Made by a program: the position numbers and the translations under genes. The notes under the pieces are model-generated. The model ran no database searches. It saw only the letters and a program-made list of their open reading frames with translations, and was not told the origin of the DNA. DNA of 64,000 nucleotides from Trichobilharzia szidati (Eukaryota > Platyhelminthes > Trematoda > Strigeidida > Schistosomatidae), in assembly GCA_944472155.2 (NCBI GenBank), contig OX235273.1, positions 6,731,204 through 6,795,203 of the forward strand. The letters run 5' to 3'. Shown one piece after another: positions 31,262 through 41,610 of the stretch; the stretch's first letter is position 1, and every line of letters begins with the position of its first letter.

Positions 31262-32564
31262 CATTTGATCCATAAAATTACCGTCATTGGTTAAATTCTG
31301 TTTTATGTATATAAATCTATGAAAACTGGAGAGTGAAGCCTGAAGAAGATCTAATTGAAAACGACGATATTGTTCGCTTATATGCGTCTTGTTCTAATAT
31401 TAATAATGGGAATATTTAAAGACATCAGTTATAATCACACGACTTCGAAACTTGAGTTTAGTAGTCTTCTTTGTTCTCACAGAATATGTGCTTGTGTGGT
31501 CATAAATAATATAGACGAGTTAAATTAGGCTCCTAATTAGGTTCTCATTAGTATTAAATAATACTGTGAGAAACAAGACCGCCTCTCATCTCAGTTATAT
31601 TAGAAGAATCCAGATAATTAGACAGAATTGATGGTCTCACGAAAAGGCCATGAAGGCCGCTTCTAGACCAAGGTTAGTAGACTCTAATTAGGAAGTCATA
31701 TGACAGTTGAACAGGTGATAATATCTGAGTATTTGTCTGTGTGTCAATGATCAGCATTTAGTGTCAGTGTGCTTGAATAACCTTGACGTGGTTGTTTTTG
31801 TGTGTGTTTTTGATTATGGATTATTTGAAGACTGTGATCCTACATTTTCAGTTCTTCAATGATCCAGCCGGTAGTCGATCAGATTGAAATGTCAACCACG
31901 GCTTGACATTTAGTCAGTTAGTGCTCTTTACGTCATCAATACACATCTAACTGGTTGATGTACATCGATTGGGAATGAATGAATGGAAGCAGATTACTTC
32001 AGAGATTTCCTCTTCAAAATAAACACGCACACACACACACACCAGATGTACAATAGACGCAACATACACACAGAACAATAAGGTTACATGTCTCACAGAT
32101 TATCGTGGATCAATGACAATGAGAAATTAGAGAACAGGATTTAAGCAAGCGAATACATATTTTCGGTAAATTGTCATCAGGCGTTATATTTACACTGTGT
32201 ATGCATTGTCCAACGTGGTTAGTTAGGTAGAGGAGTTGTGAAGTCAGTCAGAAGTTCCATACTGTCTCACACCCAGTGGTGGTTACGGAGCACATGATTG
32301 ATTAGAAAATTCAGCTTTTACAATTCTCTATACAGGGTGCCATCTCGACTCTCTAGGTTGGTACGTCTTCGGTTGTTAGGCATGGCTGAGTCAATTGCCA
32401 TCACGATTTTTCAACACAATCTTAGTGTTCAGAGGAACTGTGTTCAATCTCTATCCCTCCCTTGACCTTCACCTTCTATCTAATATAGTTATCTCTCCCG
32501 ATGACACCGGATAAGTGTGAATATTATCTTATTATGTTGGATGGTTGGAGGCAATCGGCAGGAA

Positions 32565-32609
32565 GCCTTGGACCTAGGTTTCCTGCTAGTTGGCACTCGT
32601 CAGCAAGGC
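32565..32609 (-). ncRNA. Hammerhead-ribozyme candidate, SINE-C left monomer
   Basis: Minus strand: stem I gccttg, core ctgacga (32603-32597), stem II gtgc/gcag with a G-G mismatch at its base, gaa (32582-32580), mini stem III acc-ta-ggt, cleavage base C (32571), then caaggc closing a 6 bp stem I. All conserved core bases are present. Type I layout (stem I open). Expected to cleave its own transcript between 32571 and 32570; activity is not shown. Confidence 0.7.
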
Positions 32610-32917
32610 GTATCTGCAACCTTGAAGGAACTTATGTCCTTTCTGAGATTCGAACCTGTGTCACCCAGTGAGTTGTGCAGTCAGAGACGTTACCACTGAG
32701 CTATTCAGTTTGGCTCGCGATTGACCTCCTGTAGGACTGTAGTGGATATTTTGGTTTGACACTAGTAACTAGTGTGATGCGTCTAGTCCTCTCTTTGGTG
32801 CAGAGGTCAATCGGGAGCCCGAATAGCTCAGTGGTAACGTCTCTGACTGCACAACTCACTGGGTGACGCGGGTTCGAATCTCAGAAGGGACATAAGTTCC
32901 TTCAAGGTTGCAGATGC

Positions 32918-32962
32918 GCCTTGCTGACGAGTGCCAACTAGCAGGAAACCTAGGTCCAAGGC
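32918..32962 (+). ncRNA. Hammerhead-ribozyme candidate, SINE-C right monomer
   Basis: Identical motif to the left monomer in opposite orientation. Stem I gccttg (32918-32923) pairs with caaggc (32957-32962); core ctgacga 32924-32930; stem II 32931-32934 with 32941-32944; gaa 32945-32947; mini stem III 32948-32955; C at 32956. The single defect is the G-G mismatch at the first stem II pair. Confidence 0.7.
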
Positions 32963-33735
32963 TTCCTGCCGATTGCCTCCAACCATCCAATATCATCACA
33001 AACAATGTACATGGTGATGGCGAGCTACCTAGAATGGTGGCCACATTACAACCTGACTGATAGAATTCAGTCTGCACCAAAGAGAGGACTAGACGCATCA
33101 CACTAGTTACTAGTGTCAAATTGAAATATCTTATTATATTTTTATTTGTTTGACCAGGTATTGATATCAGTTAGAGAATAATTGAAACCATCTGGGAGTA
33201 CCGGACAGCTAGCTATTTCACCTTAGTATTTTGGGAATCGTGGGCAATACGTACCCACCGCCAGGGTTCGAGCCGAGTGCCTTCCAGTTACAAGGCAAGC
33301 TCGTATATCATTCAGCCACTGGGACCAGATTCAAAACAAATCTAATGCTTACAAACCAACTCTTGAACATTAATCTGATGCTCACTATTGACTTGCTACA
33401 GGATGGAGTTTCCTGGAGTTCTAGTGAGATGCCGTGAGCAGTGAGGTCCATCCAGTTGGGAGTGAGGATGGAGTTCCCACCGATGACATTGGTTGGTGCC
33501 AGTCGCGTCAAAATCACGAATTGTTAGAATTTATAATTCATGGGTTGGCCATAGAAGAATCGTGTCCGCCAGTTGTTGAATGGTATACGAGCTTGCCTTG
33601 TAACTGGAAGATTCTGGATTCGAACCCTGTAGGCGGGTACGTACTGCCGATGATTCATAAACTAGGATGAAACACCTGGCTGTCCAGTACTCCTTGTCGA
33701 TTTTCAATTATTCTCTAACTGATATCAATCCGTGG

Positions 33736-33959
33736 TCAAAATCATAAAAACCATTCTAATCCTTACAAACCAACTCTTGAAAATTATTTTATTTTATTTG
33801 TATACACATTCTACCTATGCACTCACTGTTGCCTATATTATATAAATACTTGGATGAATTTATCCTTGCTATTATTATTATGATCACCTCGATTGTCGTC
33901 CACTAATTCAAATCCCTGAACTCTAATCCTATATTTCACTAACCACATTAATTCAAATG
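33736..33959. other. No recognised feature
   Basis: AT-rich text with ttattttattttatttgtat. No ORF or repeat match. Confidence 0.45.
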
Positions 33960-34690
33960 TCTATGCTACCATGCGGATGTCAAACGTGCGCAGGATAATG
34001 ACAACACCAACAATAAGGAATCTAAATCATCGGTAGTACTTACATACAAAAAAGGAACCTCGGGAACCTTACGGAGAATTCTTAACAATGATGGCAGGAA
34101 TAAAAGTGGCTGGCATTCAAACCACCCACAAACTCAATTAGAAACAAGCTTTGTCGCTTAAAGGATCAATCCTGTGGAGCCAACTAAACACAACAATTTC
34201 GTTTATCTGATACCCTGCCTGCAATGACTGTCAGGTCAAATACATAGGTCAAACTAGTAGAACAGGGGCAGTCAGACTAGCCGAGAATAAAAACCTAGCA
34301 AAATATAGATTGGTTGACCCGAATAAGATAAGAAATCTAGAGAATAGTTCAGCTATACCACTCACTACATGCGATTACACACAACCATACAATACGACGG
34401 GATGGGATAAGATGACAGTTTTAAAATCTGATATAACAACAGGATGGAAGGAGAGATTGATAACAGAAGCTTTGTTTATCGAATCAACTGCAAATACGTG
34501 TAACAGGAATGATTCAACACCTGTCCACCCACATATCTGTAAAATTCTGCTACCCCAACGACAACAAATAGGAGAGGACAAAGAAAACCATAAATCTCAA
34601 GTTTCAAAGTCGTGTGATTATAATTGATGAGATGATTATGAAGAATAAATTGTGTTCGAAACCTTGTCATCCAGTAAATAACAATACTGT
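33960..34690 (+). mobile_element. Penelope-like element remnant (P1)
   Basis: Frames read the RT end (KESKSSVVLTYK, RRILNNDGRNKSGWHSNH), then CNDCQVKYIGQTSRTGAVRL, then NKIRNLENSSAIPLTTCDY and GWDKMTVLKSDITTGWKERL. CxxC and KYIGQT of the GIY-YIG nuclease are kept. Small frameshifts break the protein. The 3' end has gaataaattgtgttcgaaac. Confidence 0.8.
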
Positions 34691-35464
34691 TTCACACACT
34701 ATGTGATACATGTAATAAACAAAGTAATATGAAACTACCTAATACCACAGCAGTGCCCATGTTTTACACATGTATCAGATGTCTATAACTACTAATATTT
34801 CGTCATTATGTAAATGCAAAGCCTGATGAGAGTTTACCGAAAACACGTATTCGCTGGCTTAAATCGTGTTCTATAATTACAAATCAATCAATACTGTGAC
34901 AGGAATTGGAAATATTTACCTCCCGATACGAGTACTAAAGTGTGTTAGTTAAGTCAGTCGACTCTTTTTATAACAATTGTAATAATTTCAGGTCGTCTGT
35001 ATCAGCTGATGAGTACCTTTGAAATAAAACGACATTATTATACACTGTCCAAATTTGGTCGTTCTTCATCCGGTGTGGAGACGATGTCTATGAAGCTGAA
35101 TAATTACTGTTAAATTAAAATCAACCGATCTGTTTCAATGTCCTTCTGTTTGTTATCACTATTATTATTATTATTATGGTTGCTCTATGTTCAAAGTATA
35201 TCAGATCGATATTTCATTCACAATCAATCTGACTTAAAACTAACCGCCTACGCAATCCTACAGCTACACAAAGAGAATTCATTTGGCCAGTCTATCTAAG
35301 CAATCTACTAATTTTCGATTGTATTTAAACATAATTTCTCGCTGCCATCTTATAGGAATTAGTACGCCTACGAATAATCAGAAGACTCTAGTGTCGGAAT
35401 GCTAAAATCACCCTGAAGGTTGGATTGAAACTTCGGCTACCAAAAATCTCCATCATTATATTTT
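34691..35464. repeat. Unassigned sequence containing the three-copy dispersed repeat
   Basis: 35184-35375 matches 17900-18060 and 21755-21905 (gctctatgttcaaagtatat onward). The rest shows no gene; ATT runs near 35160. Confidence 0.55.
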
Positions 35465-35625
35465 ATCTTATTGCATTAGAGAACAAGAGAGTACTGGAAA
35501 GCTGTTTCGTCCTAGTTTGGGACTCTTCAGCACAGTACAAACCCACCACCGCGGTTCGAACCGAGCACCTTTCGGTTACAAGGTAAGCTCGTATACCATC
35601 CAACCCCTTACTTGCAGGGATCGAT
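35465..35625 (-). mobile_element. SINE-A fragment with hammerhead
   Basis: Minus strand: tRNA-like head remnant, B box ggttcgaaccg, hammerhead, short tail. 5' and 3' parts of the element are missing. Confidence 0.7.
35491..35538 (-). ncRNA. Hammerhead-ribozyme candidate in SINE-A, core intact
   Basis: Minus strand: gtactg (35538-35533), extra tg, core ctgaaga (35530-35524), stem II gtcc/ggac fully paired, gaa (35508-35506), stem III acag/cttt (one mismatch), C (35497), cagtac. Conserved core bases are all present. The two-base insertion between stem I and C3 is the weak point. Confidence 0.55.
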
Positions 35626-35890
35626 GAGTCCTTCCTATGTATGTCTGTACACATATACATTCAAATTGATAAATATAGTGAGATGTGACATCATTGTCGC
35701 ATATTCTAAGGGCTTAGAATGATATATTGGCTTCACATTCTCAATTGTTATGATCTTAGCTGCATAAAAAGTCATTTCAACCGTTGTTAAGTAACCAAGC
35801 CTCTCTGATCACCCATATAGGATAGCTTGGGTCCTTCTTAGTAGCCATTTGAAGAGTGGGTCTTGGTCTTATATATATAGGGAGTTCCAA
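35626..35890. other. No recognised feature
   Basis: AT-rich; no domain, tRNA-like box or match to the repeat families listed here. Confidence 0.45.
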
Positions 35891-36170
35891 GAATCTCTAC
35901 CACCAAGGCCTAGCTTTGGAGCATATTCCTAAATGGCTTCAGAAGCAAACAGAACCCCCAGAACCCATTAATGGAAACCATTAAAAAAGACCTAGCTGCT
36001 TTATTGCGAAACATATTATACAGACAGGACATAAAATTGATGTTTACACGTCTTTTAGTCCTATCTACAGAAAGTGTTTGGGGGAGGGTATCCTAAAGTT
36101 TGTGGAAGCCCTAAGAATTAGGAAATTTAAACCACCTTTATGTGTTCAAAGCAACAATTCGTCATCACAC
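35891..36170 (+). mobile_element. Penelope-like element GIY-YIG tail
   Basis: Reads LEHIPKWLQKQTEPPEPING, then AKHIIQTGHKIDVYTSFSPI, then GILKFVEALRIRKFKPPLCV. This matches the C-terminal GIY-YIG segment of the PLE at 54170-54500 (EHIPKWL, KHLIEMNHKVDV, KPPLCIQ). One stop and a frame change lie near 35975. Confidence 0.75.
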
Positions 36171-36524
36171 TAAATCACCTTCCTTGTTAAACTTTGTTTT
36201 GATACCAACCAGGTTAGATGTACAAAGTTCCTTGTTTGAAAGCTGGTCGATCTGATAAGATACATATCAGTGGGAAATCCCATCCATGAATTGAATCCTT
36301 TCAAATCATACTCCTTGAACAACTGATGACTTGTCCAAGTGACCAAGTGATCTGGTCGACAATACTTTCGACCTTTGGAAACAGTCAATGTTGAATTCAA
36401 GTTTCCCTGGAGTGTGTGTGTGGTGGTGGTGGTGGGGGGGAGAAGACACATCCTACTGACGAGTCCCACCCAAATATCGATAGCATTTCTGCTAGGAGAA
36501 AAACTGTTAGAATTACAATTCTTC
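36171..36524. other. No gene recognised
   Basis: Contains a partial SINE-B hammerhead-like half at 36450-36470 (acatcctactgacgagtccc) without the gaa half, and a TGG/GGG run at 36418-36442. Confidence 0.45.
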
Positions 36525-36700
36525 ATGGATGATTCGACTGAGGTTCATGTGACTTCATAGTCTGAAGGTCTTTGTTTCGATTTTTACCTCAAGGTATGAT
36601 GGTTCATTGCTGATGAAGAGTCACAAATCAGGACGAAACAACTATTCTATATCCCTGGATTTTCAACAGTTCTCTAACTGATGTCATTTCTTGATCTAAT
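36525..36700 (+). mobile_element. SINE-A fragment
   Basis: Has ttgctgatgaagagtcacaa, then caggacgaaacaactattct, then ttctctaactgatgtcattt. tRNA-like head decayed. The core ctgatga is followed by extra bases, as in other SINE-A copies. Confidence 0.6.
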
Positions 36701-36714
36701 TTTGAAATGTAAAG

Positions 36715-36957
36715 CTTTAGGTGTTCCCAGTGGAATATCAGTGGGCTTCAAGCCAGAGGCTTGGAGTTTCTGTAGCAGTGGTGATTATTTTTACACGATG
36801 GGATTGCTAGCCTCACCTGGCCCAACCTTCCCTCTTTACCAGTCTTACTACTGGCTTAACGAGGTAAAGGAGTGCGTCGGTGGCCGGGGATCGAAGCCCA
36901 GACCACCTGAGTGGTCGGCGACCTCTCAACCGCTGTGCCACCGATGCACCACATATA
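36715..36957 (-). mobile_element. SINE-E, variant 1 (RTE tail)
   Basis: Minus strand: gtgcatcggtggcacagcgg head, B box ggcttcgatccccggcc, gcactcctttacctcgttaa body, ending in a decayed RTE-type block (tgatattccactgggaacac). Confidence 0.75.
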
Positions 36958-37284
36958 TGTATATCCAGAAAAATGAACTGGTCGTCGTCTGTTCGTTTGT
37001 TCAACAGAAACAGTCTGTTTCCAGTTTGATCACGGACTTCATAATAATAATAGTAATAATAATAATGATCGCTTCAGTCCAAACGACAACAATAATAATT
37101 ATACAGAATGGAATTCTCAGTGTTTTTATACAAACTGCAACAATTTACCTCCTTTTACATCAATATATACATACATAAAATTTAAAATAATAATAATAAT
37201 ATTAATAATGAAACCACCACTATAAACAGAATATTGGTGGAAACATAATGAAGTATAAGTTGACAGCATCAAAGATAATATATG
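36958..37284. mobile_element. CR1-type LINE tail piece (minus) and ATT runs
   Basis: 37090-37180 has ttatacagaatggaattctc in minus orientation, the family's terminal block, between TAA/ATT runs. The remainder (37200-37284) is not assigned. Confidence 0.5.
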
Positions 37285-38598
37285 TAATAATAATAATAAT
37301 AATAATCTACTTTATTCCATAAACAGCACTACTTATAATACAGAATGGAATTCTCACCATTTGTCACAATATTCCATCTGATTTACTCAAAATATAAATA
37401 AAATTAAAACAAAATTAACCAGAGGAATTTGTCCATATTTACGGTAGGAATAAAGTCAAAAATACTCGAAGTACAAAATGAGAATAGTAAATATAATAAT
37501 AATAATAATAACAGTGAGTTTGTTTCAAACGGTAGTGTTGATTCAGTTTGAAAATTTTAGCATGTTATAGATTATTGAATCTAATGTTCTGTAAATATAG
37601 CAGCATGGTGAAGGGAAATACAAAATTAACAGTTATATAACACAGCTTAAATGATGTTCACACTTATGAAAAAAAATAAACAAAACAAAAATTTGAGAGG
37701 ATTATAAATATAAGAAATACAATGACAATAAAGTTTGATGCTGTAAGGGTGGAGGAAATGGTCTATTTAGTGGTGCAAAGAAGGTTGGTTAGTTCATGCC
37801 TAACACTATTTTCATCACAAAACAATTTGTACCAAATATGGTATAGTGGAATTTTTATACTTAGACGTACGTGTCTGAAGTCTTCTTGAAAAGACTATTT
37901 GTTTTACCTGAGGAGACACAAGGTTGGAGCTGCGGGTGCTGTCATGGATGCTCACAGCCTGACAAAATTCCTTCAGAAAATTTGTTGCATGACACCACGT
38001 GTCTGTCATCAGTGACAATGTCAACGATATCGCCCAATGGGATACCACTCGCCCTTCTGACTGACAGTCCTCAGAGTTCTACGAGGTATGACATAGTCTT
38101 TTTTGGGCAATCCAAGAAAGAATAAGCAGTGGTGAAGAGTAAAGAAGAATAGGTAAAATACACGAGTTGACACACTGTAAGAGGAGAAGGGGTTGCGTTA
38201 TGCTTGAGTGCCTTAACTTCTTAATGTAAAAAGTCAGACAAAATATTCTTTTAGAAATCACTAAGACATGAGAAGACCAGGATAGGTCAGAAGAGAGAAC
38301 TAATCCAAGATGCTTAACTTCAGACTGGGTTTCTACATCAGTATCATCGATTTTGCTAGGGTCATAGGAACCAACAGCTTCATTTGACTTTCTTTTACAT
38401 CGAAAACTGAAATTAACAGTCTGACATTTGGAAAGATTAAGTTTAAGACCATTAGACGTAGACCATTTTCTAATTCCTTATAGAAAACTGTTCATCTTAG
38501 TACAGTCAAGCTGGGAGTTAACAGACATTGAAATAGTTAGATCATCGGCATACTTAACAAATTTCATTTCATCAGAATGAGGCAAGTCATGCAAGAAG
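37285..38598 (-). mobile_element. CR1-type LINE, RT palm to 3' end, decayed
   Basis: Minus strand: RT palm with KFVKYADDLTISMSVNSQLD (YADD intact, about 38517-38590), then YLGLVLSS-type region, FVNSCILPILLYSSPLLILS, KYKNSTIPYLVQIVL, and a 3' UTR ending in cattctgtattataag and a TAA run at 37287. Frames are broken several times. Confidence 0.8.
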
Positions 38599-39760
38599 AA
38601 AGACATCTGACTCTCTTTTCACAAAAAACCATCTGTGCTAAATATGGTGGTATGGTAGAATTTTTATATTTAGTAGCTGTACGAGCATAAATGCCTCCGA
38701 TGAAGTTTCTTCTGGTTTCACACCCCACGAAGAGATACAAGGAGAAAGTTTGCGAATAAGTAGAGAGGATGTTCGGATGTATCAGACAAGATAACTTTAG
38801 CCAACTGCTTGCAAAAATGGAAGTACCTACGGACAATAATGTCAGTTCGTTGAGTCAAAGGTATACGACCACTAACCCTACTCAGAGATTTCAATGTTCT
38901 CCGTAATATGTATGACATAGTCTTTTTTGAGAAGTCCACAAGGGAAGAATAAAGGCGACCAATAAAGAAGAATGAGGGAAGAACACGTGAATTAACAAAT
39001 TGTAAGAGAAGAGATAGGTCACCAAGATTATTTCCAACAGGTTGAAGACCTTTATCAACAACTGTCTTCGCTCTATACTCAAGATCAGATGGCCACCGCA
39101 AAGAATCACAAACAAGAAACTATGGGAACAAACAAACAAAACAAGAACCAATCGCTCAACAAATATGCAGGAGAAAGTGGAGATGGATTGGACACTCACT
39201 GGCTGAGGAGGCCGCTGGGTGACATAGCGCGTCAGTCAGGCCAGTGCTCGAGTGGAACTCGAAAGGGAGGCGGCGAGTGGGACGTTCAAGGGTGACATGG
39301 AGAAGATCGTGTGAAGAAGAGTTGAAACAGTATGGATTAATATGGATGCAAATGAAAAGTACAGCAGAAGACAGAAGCAAGTGGAGACGTGTAGTTGAAG
39401 CCCTATGTTCCACTAGGAACCCAAGGGAACAATAAGAAGAAGAAGAAGAAGAGAAGAGGTGAGGCTGAGTTTTACTAGCAGAAAGTCTCAACTTCTTTTA
39501 TTATGTAATAATTCAAGCGAAAAATGTTTCTTAAGAATCAATAGGATATGAGACGACCAACAGAGATTCGAAGAGAAACTTATACCGAGGTGAGAGGTAT
39601 TCAATTTACTCCCTATCACAAAGTGTCGTCAGTATTAAAGGAATCATGGGATTGAATCAGCCAGTCCACGTAGGTCTTGTCCTCAGTCTGAAACTAAAAT
39701 CAACAAATAATATGACACTTAGATGGATTTAGTTTAAGACCATTTAGGTGAGGCCTCCTG
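38599..39760 (-). mobile_element. Second CR1-type LINE copy, interrupted by an RTE insertion
   Basis: Minus strand carries KYKNSTIPPYLAQMVF, LVSLRG, the NSRVLPSFFFIGRLYSSLV region (38720-39013) and resumes upstream at 39459-39760. It lacks its own 3' UTR and abuts the YADD region of the neighbouring copy, so a deletion joined two copies. Confidence 0.7.
39014..39448 (+). mobile_element. RTE-type LINE (group R1), 5'-truncated insertion with 10 bp target duplication
   Basis: Flanked by aagagaagag at 39004-39013 and 39449-39458. It encodes VEDLYQQLSSLYTQDQMAT (decayed CLRSILKIRWP), MQEKVEMDWTLTG, WRRSCEEELKQYGLIWMQMK and WRRVVEALCSTRNPR. It ends with the RTE 3' block and an AAG-repeat tail. A compact example of target-primed insertion. 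Confidence 0.9.
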
Positions 39761-39764
39761 TTGA

Positions 39765-40115
39765 CTTCAGATAAGAATATCAATGTGCGAACCATTGGAA
39801 ACCATCACGGAGTAGTGGACTTTCCAACATTACGCACCGATGACCAAACCGCCAGGAATCTAACTCTGGATCTTCAGGCTACAAGTTCAAGCTGGTTTGT
39901 CATTCAATCAATTGAGCACGAATCCAATGGCTAACCCATGAATTCTAACTCCAGTCAATTCGAGATTTTTATCCCACATATTTATCCTCACACCCGCCGA
40001 CCTGGTCGACGTCACTGGTCACAACTTCTCAGCAGGGAACTCTAGACAACTTTGTTCTGTACGCGGTCATTAGTGAGTATGAAATTTATCAAATCCCTAC
40101 AAACCTACTCTTAAA
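39765..40115 (-). mobile_element. SINE-A subtype A2, diverged
   Basis: Minus strand: middle with ggtcgacgtcactggtcaca, gaattcatgggttagccatt, a decayed head and hammerhead. Only gaaaccatcacggagtagtg remains of the tail junction. Confidence 0.6.
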
Positions 40116-40119
40116 GAAA

Positions 40120-40385
40120 AAGTATGTTTTGATTGGTTGCTTGGAGGATTTCATCATGATGAGCTGACGTCAGTTAGAGAACCATTGGAAAGCCAGTAGT
40201 GGAGTACTGGACAGCTGTCCGTTTCATCCCACTAGTTTGGGACTCTTCGGCAGTACGCCACACCCACCGACAGGGTTCGAACGGAGGACCTTCTGGTTAA
40301 AAGGTGTACTCCAGTATTGGTTTTCCAAGGGTTCTCTAACTGATGCCAGCTCGTCTAGATGAAATCCTCCAACCAGTCAAAACAA
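40120..40385. mobile_element. SINE-A inverted pair with the same junction as 24228
   Basis: The minus half ends cttctggttaaaagg. The plus half starts tgtactccagtattggtttt, at the hammerhead cleavage position. Minus hammerhead: gtactg / ccgaaga / gtccc...gggat / gaa, with U4 changed to C. Confidence 0.7.
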
Positions 40386-41165
40386 GCGCTCGCTTTCCAA
40401 ACGTATCACCGAACACTTACCAACATGGTTTTACTAAGGAGAAAATCGATGCCCCCACAGTTCCATTTTAGAACATCCGATAGAATCCGGACACCATGCT
40501 ATACCGTAAACAAAATTCAAAGTCATCTACAGAGTAAGAAGTAGTCTTCCTAAAGGTATACGAATCAGACTTCTTCAAACTGCAGAAGCAATGGCGATTC
40601 ACTTGCTCAGTCCGGAACTCTGCATACAGAAGAAGTTCGTTCAATCACTACACTTGCAATGGACATAATCTATCTTATTACCCGACAAGTAAATTCTACC
40701 TAATCTTTTCTTCTGTCTCTTCATTAGTATTATTTTGTCTTCTCAACTGTAATATTTTACATTTTCAACTTTCTTGTTCTCTACCCCCACCCGATTTAAT
40801 TTCTACACCTCACTACCACTGTTACTGACTTGAACAACGATCAGTTTCTAGTCATTTATGTTACGTCATCCAACTTATTTGCTCAATTTCACTTCTACTT
40901 AGTCTCTACCTGTAATTATCTCTGTTACTACCCTGATCTAAGTTGAAACATTTTAGTTAATTATATTACCTCAGCTAACTTACTAACTAACTCAATCTTA
41001 CTTTAGTTGCTGTCTAATTAACCTTGTTTCTATATTAGATCATTCTTGTATTACCTTATTAATTATCTAAACTTGATACACACAAATAATTATATATAAA
41101 CGCGATTGTACAGCTATGTGAATGAATTCGGCGGCGAAAAGAGTCTCTTCGCTGAACGTCTTCTC
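40386..41165 (+). mobile_element. Penelope-like element 3' part
   Basis: Broken GIY-YIG tail (ERITEHLPTWFY-type start, VNKIQSHLQS, IRIRLLQTAEAMAIHLLSPELCIQKKFVQSL), then a T-rich 3' region. It ends with the conserved motif gtacagctatgtgaatgaat and ggcgaaaagagtctcttcgc (41113-41157). Confidence 0.75.
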
Positions 41166-41169
41166 TTTT

Positions 41170-41610
41170 TCAAAACAAAAATCTCTACAAAAACCAATAC
41201 TTGAAAATTGATCTGATGCTCACTAGCGACTGGCCCTATTCAGGTAGGCAGTTACCTGGAGTTCTAGTGGGAAGCCGTGACCAGTAGGGTGCAGCAAGTT
41301 GAAGGTGAGGCAGTAACTCATCATCGAAGAAGACATTGTGCTAAGTGGTCGCGCTATGCCATGAATCGGCAGAAGTTAGAATCTATGGGTTGGCAATTCG
41401 ATAGGGTCTCAGTGACTGGCTTAATGGTCTACGAGCTCGCTAGCCTTGTAATCAGAAGGTCCTGAGTTCCAAACATAGTCCCAAACTAGGCTGACGAAAC
41501 AAACAGCTGTCCAGTACTCCACTACTCAGCTCACCATGATGAAATCCTTCAACCAACTAATCAAAACAAAAATCTCCATAGCAACCAATACTTGAAAAAC
41601 GTAAACTTAT
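41170..41610 (+). mobile_element. SINE-A, full length with terminal direct repeat
   Basis: Begins caaaacaaaaatctctacaa and ends caaaacaaaaatctccatag plus caatacttgaaaa, so both ends carry the same segment. Between lie the middle, tRNA-like head (ggcttaatggtctacgagct), a hammerhead remnant lacking ctga (atagtcccaaactaggctga, cgaaacaaacagctgtccag) and the tail. Confidence 0.75.

Larger units (their letters stand above)
32536..33127. mobile_element. SINE-C inverted dimer (592 bp) with perfect 10 bp target duplication
   Basis: The left monomer lies on minus and the right monomer on plus (plus head from about 32802). Each has a tRNA-like head (gaatagctcagtggtaacgt as A box, ggttcgaatctcag as B box), a hammerhead, and a tail with gcaccaaagagaggactaga and cactagttactagtgtcaa. 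The block is bounded by atcttattat at 32526-32535 and 33128-33137. The other arm of the large inverted repeat has a single atcttag-type site (near 26222) without the insert, so the dimer entered as one unit. Confidence 0.9.
31328..33735 (-). repeat. Right arm of the 1.8 kb inverted repeat
   Basis: Reverse complement of 25655-27453. It is interrupted by the SINE-C inverted dimer at 32536-33127. The A2 SINE-A pair at its outer end (33150-33735) mirrors 25655-26200: minus unit 33150-33330, then plus unit with middle, head and a decayed hammerhead (gtactgccgatgattcataa, gatgaaacacc). Confidence 0.8.

Noticed and set aside
32818..32890. Functional tRNA gene (gaatagctcagtgg...ggttcgaatctc)
   Set aside because: A and B boxes are present, but no acceptor stem or anticodon arm closes; the same text is repeated in the inverted monomer, so it is a SINE head.
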